A stretch of 64,000 nucleotides of DNA from Phalacrocorax aristotelis (taxonomy: Eukaryota; Chordata; Aves; Suliformes; Phalacrocoracidae), in the NCBI RefSeq assembly GCF_949628215.1, contig NC_134288.1, forward strand, positions 10,113,682 to 10,177,681, given 5' to 3'. Position numbers and translations under genes: made by a program. Shown piece after piece: positions 34,270 through 51,955 of the stretch. Positions within the stretch are counted from its first letter, which is position 1. Every line of letters starts with the position of its first letter. The notes beneath the pieces are model-generated. The model saw only the letters and a program-made list of their open reading frames with translations. It did no database searches and was not told the origin of the DNA.

Positions 34270-35385
34270 CTGCACATCAGCATGTCCCTGTGCTTAGGGT
34301 CATCACCTCATCATCCGTCCTGCGGGTACGTGGTGGGGGTCAGCATGTACTGCAGCAAGGTGGGGGGGCCTCATCCTGCACAGCCCTGCAGTGCACTGCA
34401 GAGGGAGGGAGGAAGGTGAGGAAGATGGTGGCAGCAGCAGGAGGAGGTTGAGGCCAGGATGGGGGCTATGGCAATGGTCCCTCTGGGCAGCATGAATGAG
34501 GGGAGAACAGACCAGGGTCTGGCTGGTTCTCCCCATGCAGCCTGGCTGCATCTTCAGGTGCCCCCTTCTATGGGAGGTGAGCTGGAACTGGGGTGCCCAA
34601 ACAGGTGCAGGCAGGCTGGGTGCTAGCTGCAGCCTGTACCACAGGTGAGCTGAGCGTGCCAGTGCTCTGCAGTGACACCGCCCCCCCACCCCAGAACTGG
34701 TGGCTCGGCTGTGTCTGGTACACAAGCTGGGTCTCACCAGGGCTGGGAACTGCGGCATGAGGCTTTTCATGGTGATGAGTAATGCGGAGAGTGGGGCTAT
34801 GAAGTTCAAAAGGGAATTTGTTGCCCAGGCTGGGCTTTCTTAGCACTGAGCTGCTGCCAGTGGGGTCATGCCATCCTCAATGTGAATGGGAAGGGGTCAG
34901 CTTGGCCACTGCCCTCAGCACGGCTGCCCCTTCCCATCTGGGGCAGCTGCTGGGATTCTCAAGGGAGCCTCCCCCGGGTGCTGCTGGGGGGAGTGGGCAG
35001 CCCCATGCTGCCATGCTGTGGGAGGTGCCCTGCTAGCACCCTGCATGCACCTGGGCTGGGCAGAGCATCAGTGCCTTGCCCTTGCTTGGCTGTGGGGGGC
35101 CGTGCCTCCCCTGGGGGCACAGCTTCAGAGATGGCAGCAATGGGGGGTGTGGGGTCCCACAGCCCCTTTGGCACCCATGACATGGGGAGGGTACCACTGC
35201 TGCTACCTGCAGGTCTTGCAGCCAGCACCCCTGGCACCCCAGCCCTGGGCACCCATGGCCAGCTGGCTGGCCCCCCATGCCCCGGCTTGGGGTGTGTAGG
35301 CCCCTCATGCCAAAGTCTTGATCTGCCCCACAAAGCCCAGGGCCACGGACAAAGCTGACCCTCAGCACCCGGCACAGCTTTGGCT
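34270..35385. other. Intergenic region between convergent SIRPA and PDYN
   Basis: About 1.1 kb of GC-rich sequence between the two 3' ends. Nothing recognisable; the overlapping open frames on both strands are composition artefacts. Confidence 0.6.
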
Positions 35386-35401
35386 TCGTTGGCATCTGCC
35401 T

Positions 35402-36010
35402 TTTATTGGTTGCGGAGGGAGCAGGGGCTGGGAGGTAGGTCTGACCCTGCCTCTGGGGGTCATTCTCAGGAAGGGGAAGCCCGGGGGGACCAGGCAGGTG
35501 CTGGAACATGGCGAGTGGCTTGGGGAGTTGGGATTGTGCTCAGCCAGCTGCCTGCCCTGGTGATGGTGCTGCAGTGCAAGCTCTGCCCAGCTGCCTCTCC
35601 CAAGGCTGTGCTGGCAGCTTGAGCTGTCTCCCAGCACATCATCCTGTCCCGGCTCATCCTTCCCGGTGCTCAGAGGCCATTGCCCCTTATATCAGCTGTG
35701 ATGGTTTCCAGACCCTGCTGCACTTCTGCAGCTGCAGGAAGGTGGAGGATGCATGTCCCCTCCTCAATTTGCCCCAGGGAGCCCAAGGGTAAGACCCGCA
35801 GCCAGAGGTGTGGCACTGTCCTCTTGATGCACAGGGTCCCTAAAGGATGGGCAGGTGAACCAGAGAGGGTCAGGTGGGGAGGGGGACCCATGGTCTGCTG
35901 GGGGAATGAGGCAGGGATGATGCTGGCCACACCAGCCTGGGCAGGGGATGGGGCCAGGGGTGTGATGGCACAGTGTGGGGACTGTGGTGCTCCCTATCCC
36001 ATGCCTGGCT
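35402..36010 (-). other. PDYN: PDYN 3' UTR with poly(A) signal
   Basis: AATAAA on the minus strand at 35407-35402 is about 600 bases after the PDYN stop codon, so the 3' UTR is likely 36010 to about 35385. Confidence 0.65.
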
Positions 36011-37015
36011 CTATAGGTCTGAGACCTCTCCTGAGTAGGCACTGGGGTCCTCATCCGACCGTGTGGTCACCTTGAACTGCCGCCTCAGGAAGCCCCCGTA
36101 GCGCTTCTGATTGTCCCACTTGAGCTTGGGCCGGATCCGGCGCATGAAGCCGCCGTAACGCTTGTGCAGCTCTGCCAGCTCCTGCCCCTCAGCCCCGGCG
36201 CTCGTGGGCTCCTCGCCCCCATCACCCACTAGCCCTGGCCCCGGGTAGTCCTCAGGGGCTGCCCGCTCCCAAGGCTTGCGGCTGAAGCCCCCAAATTTCT
36301 TGCTGAGGCCACCCTTGCTGTGGGCATTCTCACGCAGCAGGGAGAGCAGCTTTCCCTTGGACATCTTCTTCATGAAGCCGCCGTAGCGCTTGGCTGGTGC
36401 CAGCGGCAGCTCCCTGGGACCCAGTTCCCGCTCCGGTTCTGCCTCGTCCTCCACCTCCTGAGGGGCTGGGTCTGTCCCCTCGGCCAGGGCCACCAGCGGG
36501 GCCAGGAGTGCCAGCGCCTTCCTGCATGTCTCCCACACAGGGCTGGGTAGTGAGGAGCCCTGGCACTCCCACAGGCACATCTGCAAGACAGCGGCCCAGG
36601 GGCACCCACTGGCATCACTCTGCTGCATGGGGTGGTTCCCCCCACCTTCCTCCCACCCTACTCAGAGGGTACCCCAAGCCCAGAGGTCTGCACCCACCAT
36701 GCTGCAAAGCTCAGTGTGGAGCCAAAGCTTGCACATTCCCAGCACCCTAGGGTGCCCATTACCACCATGCTGGCAGCACCCAGGTCTGCTGACCGTGCAC
36801 TGGCATGTGACACCCCTGCTGCTGTGACACCCCCACACTCACCCCCCACCCCCGCTGGATAACAGCTGCATGGGGCCAGTACTCACCAGGGGCCAGACAC
36901 TGCTCTCAGCGCTGTGGGTCTGGGCCGCGCAGAGGGAGCATTGGGTTGCGCAGTCAGCAGATGCCACCGCGGCCAGGGAGAGGCAGAGCACCAGTGCCAG
37001 CACCTGCCGTGCCAT
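36011..37015 (-). CDS. PDYN: PDYN, prodynorphin (opioid peptide precursor)
   Basis: Two coding exons, 37015-36887 (signal peptide MARQVLALVLCLSLAAVASA and first cysteines) and 36580-36011, join in phase 0 and give 232 residues (human 254). The N-terminal cysteine domain is complete (CATQCSLC, MCLWECQ, WETC). Opioid units follow, bounded by basic pairs: KR-YGGFM-KK (109-113), KK-FGGFSRKPW (139-147), KR-YGGFMRRIRPKLKWDNQ-KR (dynorphin A, 185-201) and YGGFLRRQFKVTT (dynorphin B, 204-216). Prohormone convertases cut at these pairs in secretory granules, and the peptides act mainly at kappa opioid receptors. Met replaces Leu at position 5 of dynorphin A, and the alpha-neoendorphin slot has lost Tyr1. 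A 5' UTR acceptor after ctccccag at 37035 fits a noncoding upstream exon. Confidence 0.97.
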
Positions 37016-37034
37016 CTTACCCTGCAGCCACTGC

Positions 37035-39761
37035 CTGGGGAGGGTGAGACAGCACAGAGCCCATCACCTTCACCGCACCAGCCCCAAGGAGCCCATCACT
37101 GCCCCATTGGCACCCTTAGTGTGGGGCACCTACCCCCTCCACCTGCACGGCCGCTGCTGGGGATGTGCACCAGGATCTGTGTCCATGCCTGTGACTCACC
37201 TCCAGGAGCTGCTCCTGGGTCCCAGGGCAGGAAGAGAAGAGGACAGGAGTGACCACCTGTGGGGATGCCACAGAATGCGATCCCCTACCCTGGCCTTGGC
37301 AGAATCCCTGAGCTGCAGTCAGGACCCCGGGGCCACCGAGGTCCTCAGGGCCAGGACAACAATCCCATCCCATCATCTCCTCCACCACTCCTTCCGTACC
37401 ATTGGAAAGAAAAGCCCTTTTTTCCTTTTAGAATTGAGTTTCTCTGCAATATTGCAATTGCCGTGTTTGCGTGGCATGGAGGGGATGAATCACCGGCTCT
37501 CCCCCTTGGCCTTGGGGAAGAAAAGGACCACGACTGGAGCTGCTGGCAGAAAAGGGACAGGGGGATGCCTTCACCTGGTACAGACTCACCCCAGGTGCTG
37601 TACCCCGTGCCCGGGCAGCCCCAGCTCCCCTCCCTCCCACCTGCTGCTTCTGCTCTGCTGGTGCACTAAGAAGGAGGGAGAAAAAGATGCAAGCCTACCT
37701 GTGAGCCATGATCACCATCCTTCAGCCTGCCGGGAACCATGCCAGAGCCTCTCACCTCGGCGGATGAGGCCACGGAGGTCTGAACACATCGTGCAATGGC
37801 TGGGAGAGGGGCTGTGCTGGCGGCAGTGCCTGGCCCCAGCTGTAGTGCCACCAGACCGCAGTGCCACAGGGAACACGGCGGCACTGGGAGCAAAAGCTCC
37901 CACCCCAAAGGGGTGCACTGGCAGCAAGCACCCCCTTGCCTCCTTGGCTGCTTTTATCTGGGGTGGAAAGGCATGACCCAGAGGGATCTGTTACACATTA
38001 ATGACGCATATTAGAGACACTTGTATTCTCCAGCAGTATCTGCTAATGTACTGTAATTGGTACTGACGAAGAAATGTTAATGCCACAGTATTAATTCATG
38101 CTAGATTAAAATGTAATTTGAATTATCTGCACCATCGTGTGTCAAGCTGTCTGCATTCCTCAGCTGCACACGCACCTGCTCTGTGTAGTCTTAAGTGCAT
38201 CGCCCCAACTTGCCCTGGCAGAGCAGTGGGCAGCAGGGCAGGCAGATGCCCAGGATGAGCAGGGGCACAGCAGGACTTCAGCCAGCCTTTGCCACTGAAG
38301 CACAGTGATGGTCCCTTACTGCCTCACCACCACCAAGACAACACCAATGAGCGGGGACTCACCAGCCATGCAGATAGGTGCCAGCTGCAGCACCAAGGGG
38401 AATGAAGGTCCTAAGAACAACAGCTAGCTGCTTCCCACTGGGAACCTTTTACCCAGCTACTTCCCCTCCCTTGCCCCTGCCGTGCTCCTCCGCTGTCGGC
38501 AGCCCTGTGCTGTGGCAGCCGAAGAATCAGAGACATGATGGCACTCAGAGGAGCTGCAGCTCTCCAGGGCACAGTGGGGCCAAGGATCCTCTGTGCCCAG
38601 GCACCCTGGGACATCCCACTGCAAGCGTACCTTGTCCAGGCGGTGCCACGAATGCCCCTGCACTGCTCTGCACACTCCTGCTGCAGGGGTGAGGAAGGAC
38701 TGGCAAAGCTGGGGCAGGAAAAGGGGAGAAAAACAAAAGGCTTTGGACAAAAGTAAAAAGAAGCAGCACACAAAAGGAGGAGGAAGAAAAGCAGAGTTAG
38801 AGCTCAATCCTATGTTACCTGGAGGAGCCCTGAGGCTCTGGAGACATCCCTCCTGCAGAACACGACAGGATCATGGCAGCATCTGGCATTGCCAGCAGTG
38901 GGTGCCAGCCGCCACGGATACCCTCAGCATGTCCTACCTGTGTCAGGCATCTGCTGGGGTCCGCTCCTCCCAGTCCCATTCCATTTGAGTTTCGGTGCCG
39001 AGGCTTTGCTCGTGTGTGGAAAAGCCCCGAGCTGCATCCATGCACCCTTGGGGCTGGTTACAGACTTGGCAGCCCAAGGAGGGATGAGGAATCAGGACTG
39101 TGTGTGCCAGGTGGCACAGAGACCAATCCCCCCATTACAATTAACCTGTAATTATTTCTAGTGTGGGATGTGAATAGCTCTCCCAGGCTGAGCAGGTCTC
39201 TCCTCCCACACAGGTCTAACTCAGGCAGGTTAGGACCCTGCAGAGATTTCTGGTGGAGAAAAGGAATCACCTTCCAGCCATTCCTTTTCTCGCCTTTAAA
39301 GATGACCTGGAAACATCTTTAGGACAAGGCTTCTCAAAAAAGCTCATGACTTTTGGAAAAGAATCACATCAAAACCCAGCGCTGCAGCCGCTGCTGCTGC
39401 TTGAGCCAAGTGGTGGAGGCAAAAACCTCCCCCCATCCTCTCCTCCCACTCCCTTTGCCCGCACAAGCTCTGGGTTGCCCCCACAGCAAGGGTGGCAGAT
39501 GTGGCATCGGCATCAAAACGAACCCCAGCAAAACTCTGGACAGCAGTTCGCAGCCTATAAAAGCACTTGAGGGATGAGAGGAGCACCTGCGGCCAGCACC
39601 TGCAGGAGCCCCTCAGAATAACGCAAGAAGCCCAACCATGACCCACTCTCTGCACCGCTGCTTGGGGCTGCTTTTAAACAGAGTCACTCTTTGGTGAGCA
39701 GGAATGATACCCCAGCTGTGCCCACGCGACGGGAGCAGGACGGTGACCCTGGCAGCCCTAC
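37035..39761 (-). other. PDYN: Probable first intron of PDYN
   Basis: It lies between a predicted noncoding exon (about 39920-39762, donor ggcag/gtaggg) and the ATG exon acceptor at 37035. It has no coding content. The 368-residue plus-strand open frame over 36870-37976 has no family features. An AT-rich islet at 37980-38150 is noted separately. Confidence 0.45.
37980..38150. promoter_or_regulatory. AT-rich islet upstream of PDYN ATG exon, candidate enhancer
   Basis: An AT-rich block with many ATTA/TAAT cores (cattaatgacg, gtattaattcat) and a CRE-like tgacg, sharply different from its GC-rich flanks. It may regulate neuronal PDYN expression; this is inferred from position and composition only. 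Confidence 0.35.
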
Positions 39762-40015
39762 CTGCCGCTGCTTATTGTCCTGCCGAGCACCCACTTCAAC
39801 AAGTCAGGATGGGTCGTGGGTGTTCTTCTGCGGGCGTCAGGCTGAGCCGGTCATCAGTGGCGGTGGCAAGGCCACGCTGGCTGGTGGCCCTGCAGCGGTG
39901 CCCGGGGTGCCCACCGGACTCACCGCCCGCTGGCTCCCGCCCCGCTTTTATGGCCACGGAGTCTCCTCCTGCAGCGGGGCCCGGCTGCATTCGGCGCCGC
40001 GGAGCCAATCGGGGC
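39762..40015 (-). promoter_or_regulatory. PDYN: Putative PDYN promoter and noncoding exon 1
   Basis: On the minus strand an ATTGG (CCAAT) box at 40009-40005 precedes a TATA box (ATAAAA, 39951-39946) by about 55 bases, in a local CpG-rich patch. Transcription would start near 39920 and an exon could end at 39762 with a GT donor. PDYN is the nearest minus-strand gene downstream. A plus-strand donor-like gtaagc at 40019 leaves a divergent transcript possible. Confidence 0.5.
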
Positions 40016-40019
40016 GAGG

Positions 40020-43000
40020 TAAGCTGTGAATAATCAGCCCCGCAGCATCCTCACCACCTCCCGAGCAGGCTTTCCCGCTGTGCCAGGGCCTGGGGACAGG
40101 GTGCGTGTCCTGCTGCTACACTGCTATCGGTTGCATCCCTCAGGGACCCCTGTCGGGCCCAGCCTTAGTCCTCAGGGCAAAAATATGCGCCCCAAACACA
40201 GGAGGTGGCAGGGGATGGGGGATAGGGTCTGTTGCCCCCCTTCCAGCTGCATGCTAGAGGAGTTCGGCTGCCAGGGGTGTGAAGCCTCCCTGGGCACCAA
40301 ATCCAAATCCTGCCCAAGAAGGAGGAGGGGGTGAAGCCCTAACCCCACACCCCGCTTCCCTGGCTGGGGAGAGGCACCATCCTCATGGCAATGCCAAGGA
40401 GAGGAGAGAGCATGTCTGAAGCCACTGGGAAGGGCAAGAGGGTCTTCACGCCCCAGGAAAGGCTGCCCCCCTCCACCCCGACCCACACAGCGCAGCAGCG
40501 GTTGGGCAGCAAAGCCCTTGCAGGGAAGCCCCCCACCTCCGCACCGTTGGGGCTTGGACCCACCAGGCTTCCCCTCCTACACTCCTGAGGGCAAACCCAA
40601 GGAGATGAGCCAAAGTGGCAGGGGGAGCAGGGTGGGGGGATGGAGACCCCTCCATCTTTCCACTCAGCCCTGATTCCCGTTCACACTTTTCCAAGCCTGA
40701 TTTGGGGGTGAAGGAGGGCAGCGCTGAGCAATGCCAGTGCACCCCCCCAGCCCACAAATCACCACCCCCCTGCACCATGCCCTGACAGAGGCACGGGGCT
40801 GGGGGGTCCAGGGCACAGACCCCACAGGGCCAGGCCAGCCTGTCCCGGCCCCTGCAGCTCTGGCGGGTGCAAGTGCATCCCACGCACCACCAGCAGCGCA
40901 GCCCATCCTCTCGCCTTCGAGATGGAGCTATTTTTACCGGAGCTCAAGAGGGATGTTTCCCAGCAACCTGCCTTTCTCCCCGGCTCGAACAGCAGCTGCC
41001 GGACCCGGTGCCCCCTGCTCAGCCCTCCTGATGCCGGTGAGGGACGTGGGGGCCATCAATATGGCCGGGACGCTCCACTGGGCATCCAGCAGCCACAGCT
41101 GGGCGAGCAGTGCAGCCTGCATCAGCTGACCATGGTTCCCTCTCCCCAGGGCTTGTGGCCACCTCCACTAGCACCTGTGTTTGGGGTGCCAGGCTCTGCT
41201 CCCCAGAAAGCACATGGCACCCCATGACGTTTTCTTGGAGGTGGATTTTTAGCTCACGCAGGCTGGGGCTGTACCAGCACGGAGGGACCAAGGGAGCAGG
41301 GCACCGGGGCAGAGGGGTGCCGAGGGCGGCAACGCAAGGGCAGAGCATCCTGCACCTCCCCAGGGCCAACGGAGGAGATATCCCCTGTGGGACCCATGCC
41401 AGGAGGTGGCAGTCCTGCGGTGAGGGAAGACAGAGCATGGGCCCTGTGGGTTGCATGGGCAGAGGGCAGCCACGGCCCCCCCTTCGCTACAGTGTGCTGG
41501 GCTGTGCTGGCACAGAGCAAAGCCAAGAAGAACAAAATGCAACGACAAACCACCACAGACACCCTCGACCAGGGGCTGTGGGCGTCCCTTGCTGCTGGGA
41601 CTAGCAGTCTTGCGGGCAACACAGACACAGTGGGGAGGAGCATTTCTTACACCAAACCCATTATTTCCATCAAATAGACCTCCCAAACCATAAAGTCCAT
41701 CCCTAAAGCCCAGCCTCCCTGGCTCAACCTGCCCATTATGTAGGCAAATGGCTCTGTCCAGGAGCCATGTCTCTGGGTGAGAGCAAGAGCATCACCCCAA
41801 AGGCTGGTGCCTGCCTGAGGACATGGAGCATGGAAGGGAGCAGCGTGGCCACGGCTGCCGACAACTCCCCACCCCAAAAACAGACCTGCTTGCAGCACCC
41901 CTCTGGAACCCAATGGTCTGGGGTGCAGCTGCCTCCCTGTGCAGGGCTATTGCACCAAAGGTAGATGCACTTCTGGGGATGGAGCAAACCCTGCAGGCAC
42001 AGAGAGAAAAGTAATTTGTAATAAGGTTCCTTCCTCAGGGCTGACTCCCTTTGCTCCAGGAGGGAGGTTGAGTTACTCCTGTACCTAGAGCAGAGTTGCC
42101 TTATTTTCTGTGTGCTGCAGATGTGCTGAGCTGGGTGAGAGGGTCCTCCACAGGGCCGGTCACAGTCTGCGCAGGCATGGGGGGGTGACAGGGCCCCCCA
42201 GGAAAGGAGCTACGAACAAGCCCACCCACCAGCAAGTTTAATTAATATTCATCTGTCGCTTTCTAATGGGAAACTGCCTCTGAGTCACACTGACATTTCC
42301 CTGGGACAATGGTAATTAAGCACCTGGGTAAGAGAAATGTGCAGTAATAGAAAAGTTTTCTTGACTACATGAGTGAAAAGCTGGTTTGGTGAGGAGGGGG
42401 ACGAGTGTGTGTACCAAGCTCCCGTGAAAGCAAGTGGGAGTTAATGGCAGCTAACGTCACACAGCACTGCCACTCTGCCCAGATGCCCCCAGTCCCTCCC
42501 TGGGGACTCGCACCCAGACCAGACAGGGCACCTCGAGGGTGCCCAGCTCCCCACCCTGGGATGGGGTAAATATGGTCCGTGGGCGGGACGAGCTCTGCCA
42601 GCCGCTTGGGCTGTCCCCACGCAGGGGGACTGTGGCCCGGCGCCACCAGCAGGAGCATCCCATGGGAAGGCAGTCACTCTGCTGCAGTTCCTCCAGCACT
42701 GTCAGCTTTATCCTATTCAGTGGGACGGGGCTTTTCCAGAAATGGCTCCATTGCTTATGCTTTCTCCTGGCCCTAAAGCAATGCCAAGCTGCCATGGGCA
42801 GGAGATGGCTTTCCCACAGGCGGCTGTGGGCACAGACAGGCCAGCAAGGGCTGCTTGTGGCTGCTGCTGGGTGAGGGATGTGCTGGCCATATTTTTTGGG
42901 CCACAAGAGACCCTAACAGCTCTGTGGGGAGAACTGCCCAGAAGGGCTAAGCCTGGGGGTCTGTTCCCAGCTGCCCATGGGAGCTGTGCGGTCTCCAGCT

Positions 43001-44449
43001 GACCACAACAACACTGGAGCAAACCTCCAGCTGCACTGGCACGATCTGAGGCAGATACCAGGCAGACAGTGCGGAGCAGGGGGAGGTCACCACTGTGGGG
43101 GATGCAGCAGCGGGCAGAAGAGCAGCATGGCACCAGGAGCGGATTCAGCCCCTGCCTGCATCACGTCACGGTGCCTCAAGGTCACCATGTAGCCCAGGTG
43201 GGCACATGTGTGGGCACGCAGTGACCTCCCTGCGTGGGCAGGACGCACAAGAAGCCACTCAATGCTGGTACAAAAAGCAGAGGCCATGTGAATACAGCGA
43301 GTCATGCCGCCGCCATTGTCCCTGCCGCCAGCACGCACTGCGCCAGCTGCTGAGACGCACCAGGAGCACAGGGCTGCGGCATGGCCCCCTCAGCCCCCAG
43401 CCAGGAGGTGAAGTGGCTCCATTTAAGAACAAATTGAGTTAAAACCACTTGCAGGAGCTGCAGCATGGGCTGTGCCACCATACCGTAGAGGGTCAGCCCT
43501 GCTGTGGGAGCCATCACCAACCCTGCACACTAGGCCCTGGGTGCTGGTGGCTCTGGGGGTCTCCATCCGCCCCAGGAGGGGACCAGCACGATACAGCCCA
43601 GAGTTGCTGTGGGCTGTGTGACCACAATGGCACATACTTCAGACGTGAGTCAAGAAACCAGTAATTCTTTGATCTCTTCTGTAAACTGGCTCTGCAGATG
43701 CTCTCTTTGACTGTCCACAGAGTACCTACCGCTAACACCACCCATATAGGGGGGCAGGAAAATGCGGGGAGAAGAGGCTGCAAAAAAAACTGTTAGGGGG
43801 TTTGATTGCTGTTCCCTCCTGCAGCTCACAGGGACCGGCATGGTGGCAGGCGAAGCCCCTATCCTGGGGGCTGCCAGGTGCCCACCCCCAGCAGCACCAG
43901 GCCCAGCAGCCCAGCGCCAGGATCAGACGCCCTGCGCTACCCGGGGTGGACAGATGCTCATTAAGCCCCTGGCTGGGAGGTGAGGAGCAGTTTGGGTGTG
44001 GTGTGTGGGACATGGACCCCTGCATTGGGATGCAGCCATCCCACACCATGCGCCTGTGGGAACACCACAGCCAAACCAGCCCCGCGGGGAGCCAGGACCC
44101 ATGTCACAGGGAACGTGGCCATGCCAGGGGGACACACTGCAGCCCCAGGGGCTCCCACCTGGCCCCCACTGTCCCTCAGGGTCCCGGTGTACCACAGTCA
44201 CTGCACCCCATCTGGGTGATCCGAGCCAAGGGCACCCAGCGGGCACCACGCTGCCCCACGCCAGCCACCAAAACCCCCGGCTGCACCAGTGCCTGCCTAC
44301 CCCGGTCCCCAGGGCAGGGGGGTGATGCCCCCCCCAGGATCTCAGCGACTTTCCCAGGGAACTTCCAGCTGCAAACCTCCCAGTGAGCCGCGGGAGCAGG
44401 GTCAGACCGTCCTGGCAGGGTAAGCGGAGCGTCCAGGAGGGTCCCCCTA

Positions 44450-44450
<1 letters not shown>
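40020..44450. other. Intergenic region between PDYN and STK35
   Basis: About 4.4 kb, mostly GC-rich, with no recognisable gene or repeat. Open frames are composition shadows on both strands. One AT-rich islet at 42225-42360 stands out. Confidence 0.6.
42225..42360. promoter_or_regulatory. AT-rich islet, candidate conserved noncoding element
   Basis: Contains tttaattaatattcat and ggtaattaag, homeodomain-type cores, in an otherwise GC-rich intergenic region. Supported only by composition. Confidence 0.3.
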
Positions 44451-51752
<7,302 letters not shown>

Positions 51753-51955
51753 ATTCAGGGCAGGGCATCGCTGTGCTTTGCAGCTGGGTAAGTGATCCAC
51801 AGTTTTTGTATTATTCTGTCTGCTGTACCAGCCTGATAATGTACTTTGTAGTGACACAAAGGAGTCTTTTATGTTCCCAGAGCTATTTCTGTAGTGACTC
51901 ATCAGAGCACTGCTTCTGAGTTTTTTCCCCCCACCTATTCTACTGCAAAAATAAA
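51753..51955 (+). other. STK35: STK35 proximal 3' UTR: splice donor and early poly(A) signal
   Basis: A near-consensus donor (ctgg/gtaagt) sits 35 bases after the stop, at 51788. If it is not used, AATAAA at 51950-51955 would end a short transcript. Both short and spliced 3' UTR forms are possible. Confidence 0.55.

Noticed and set aside
36870-37976. A 368-codon plus-strand open frame
   Set aside because: It lies antisense to the PDYN leader exon and its intron and shows no family features.
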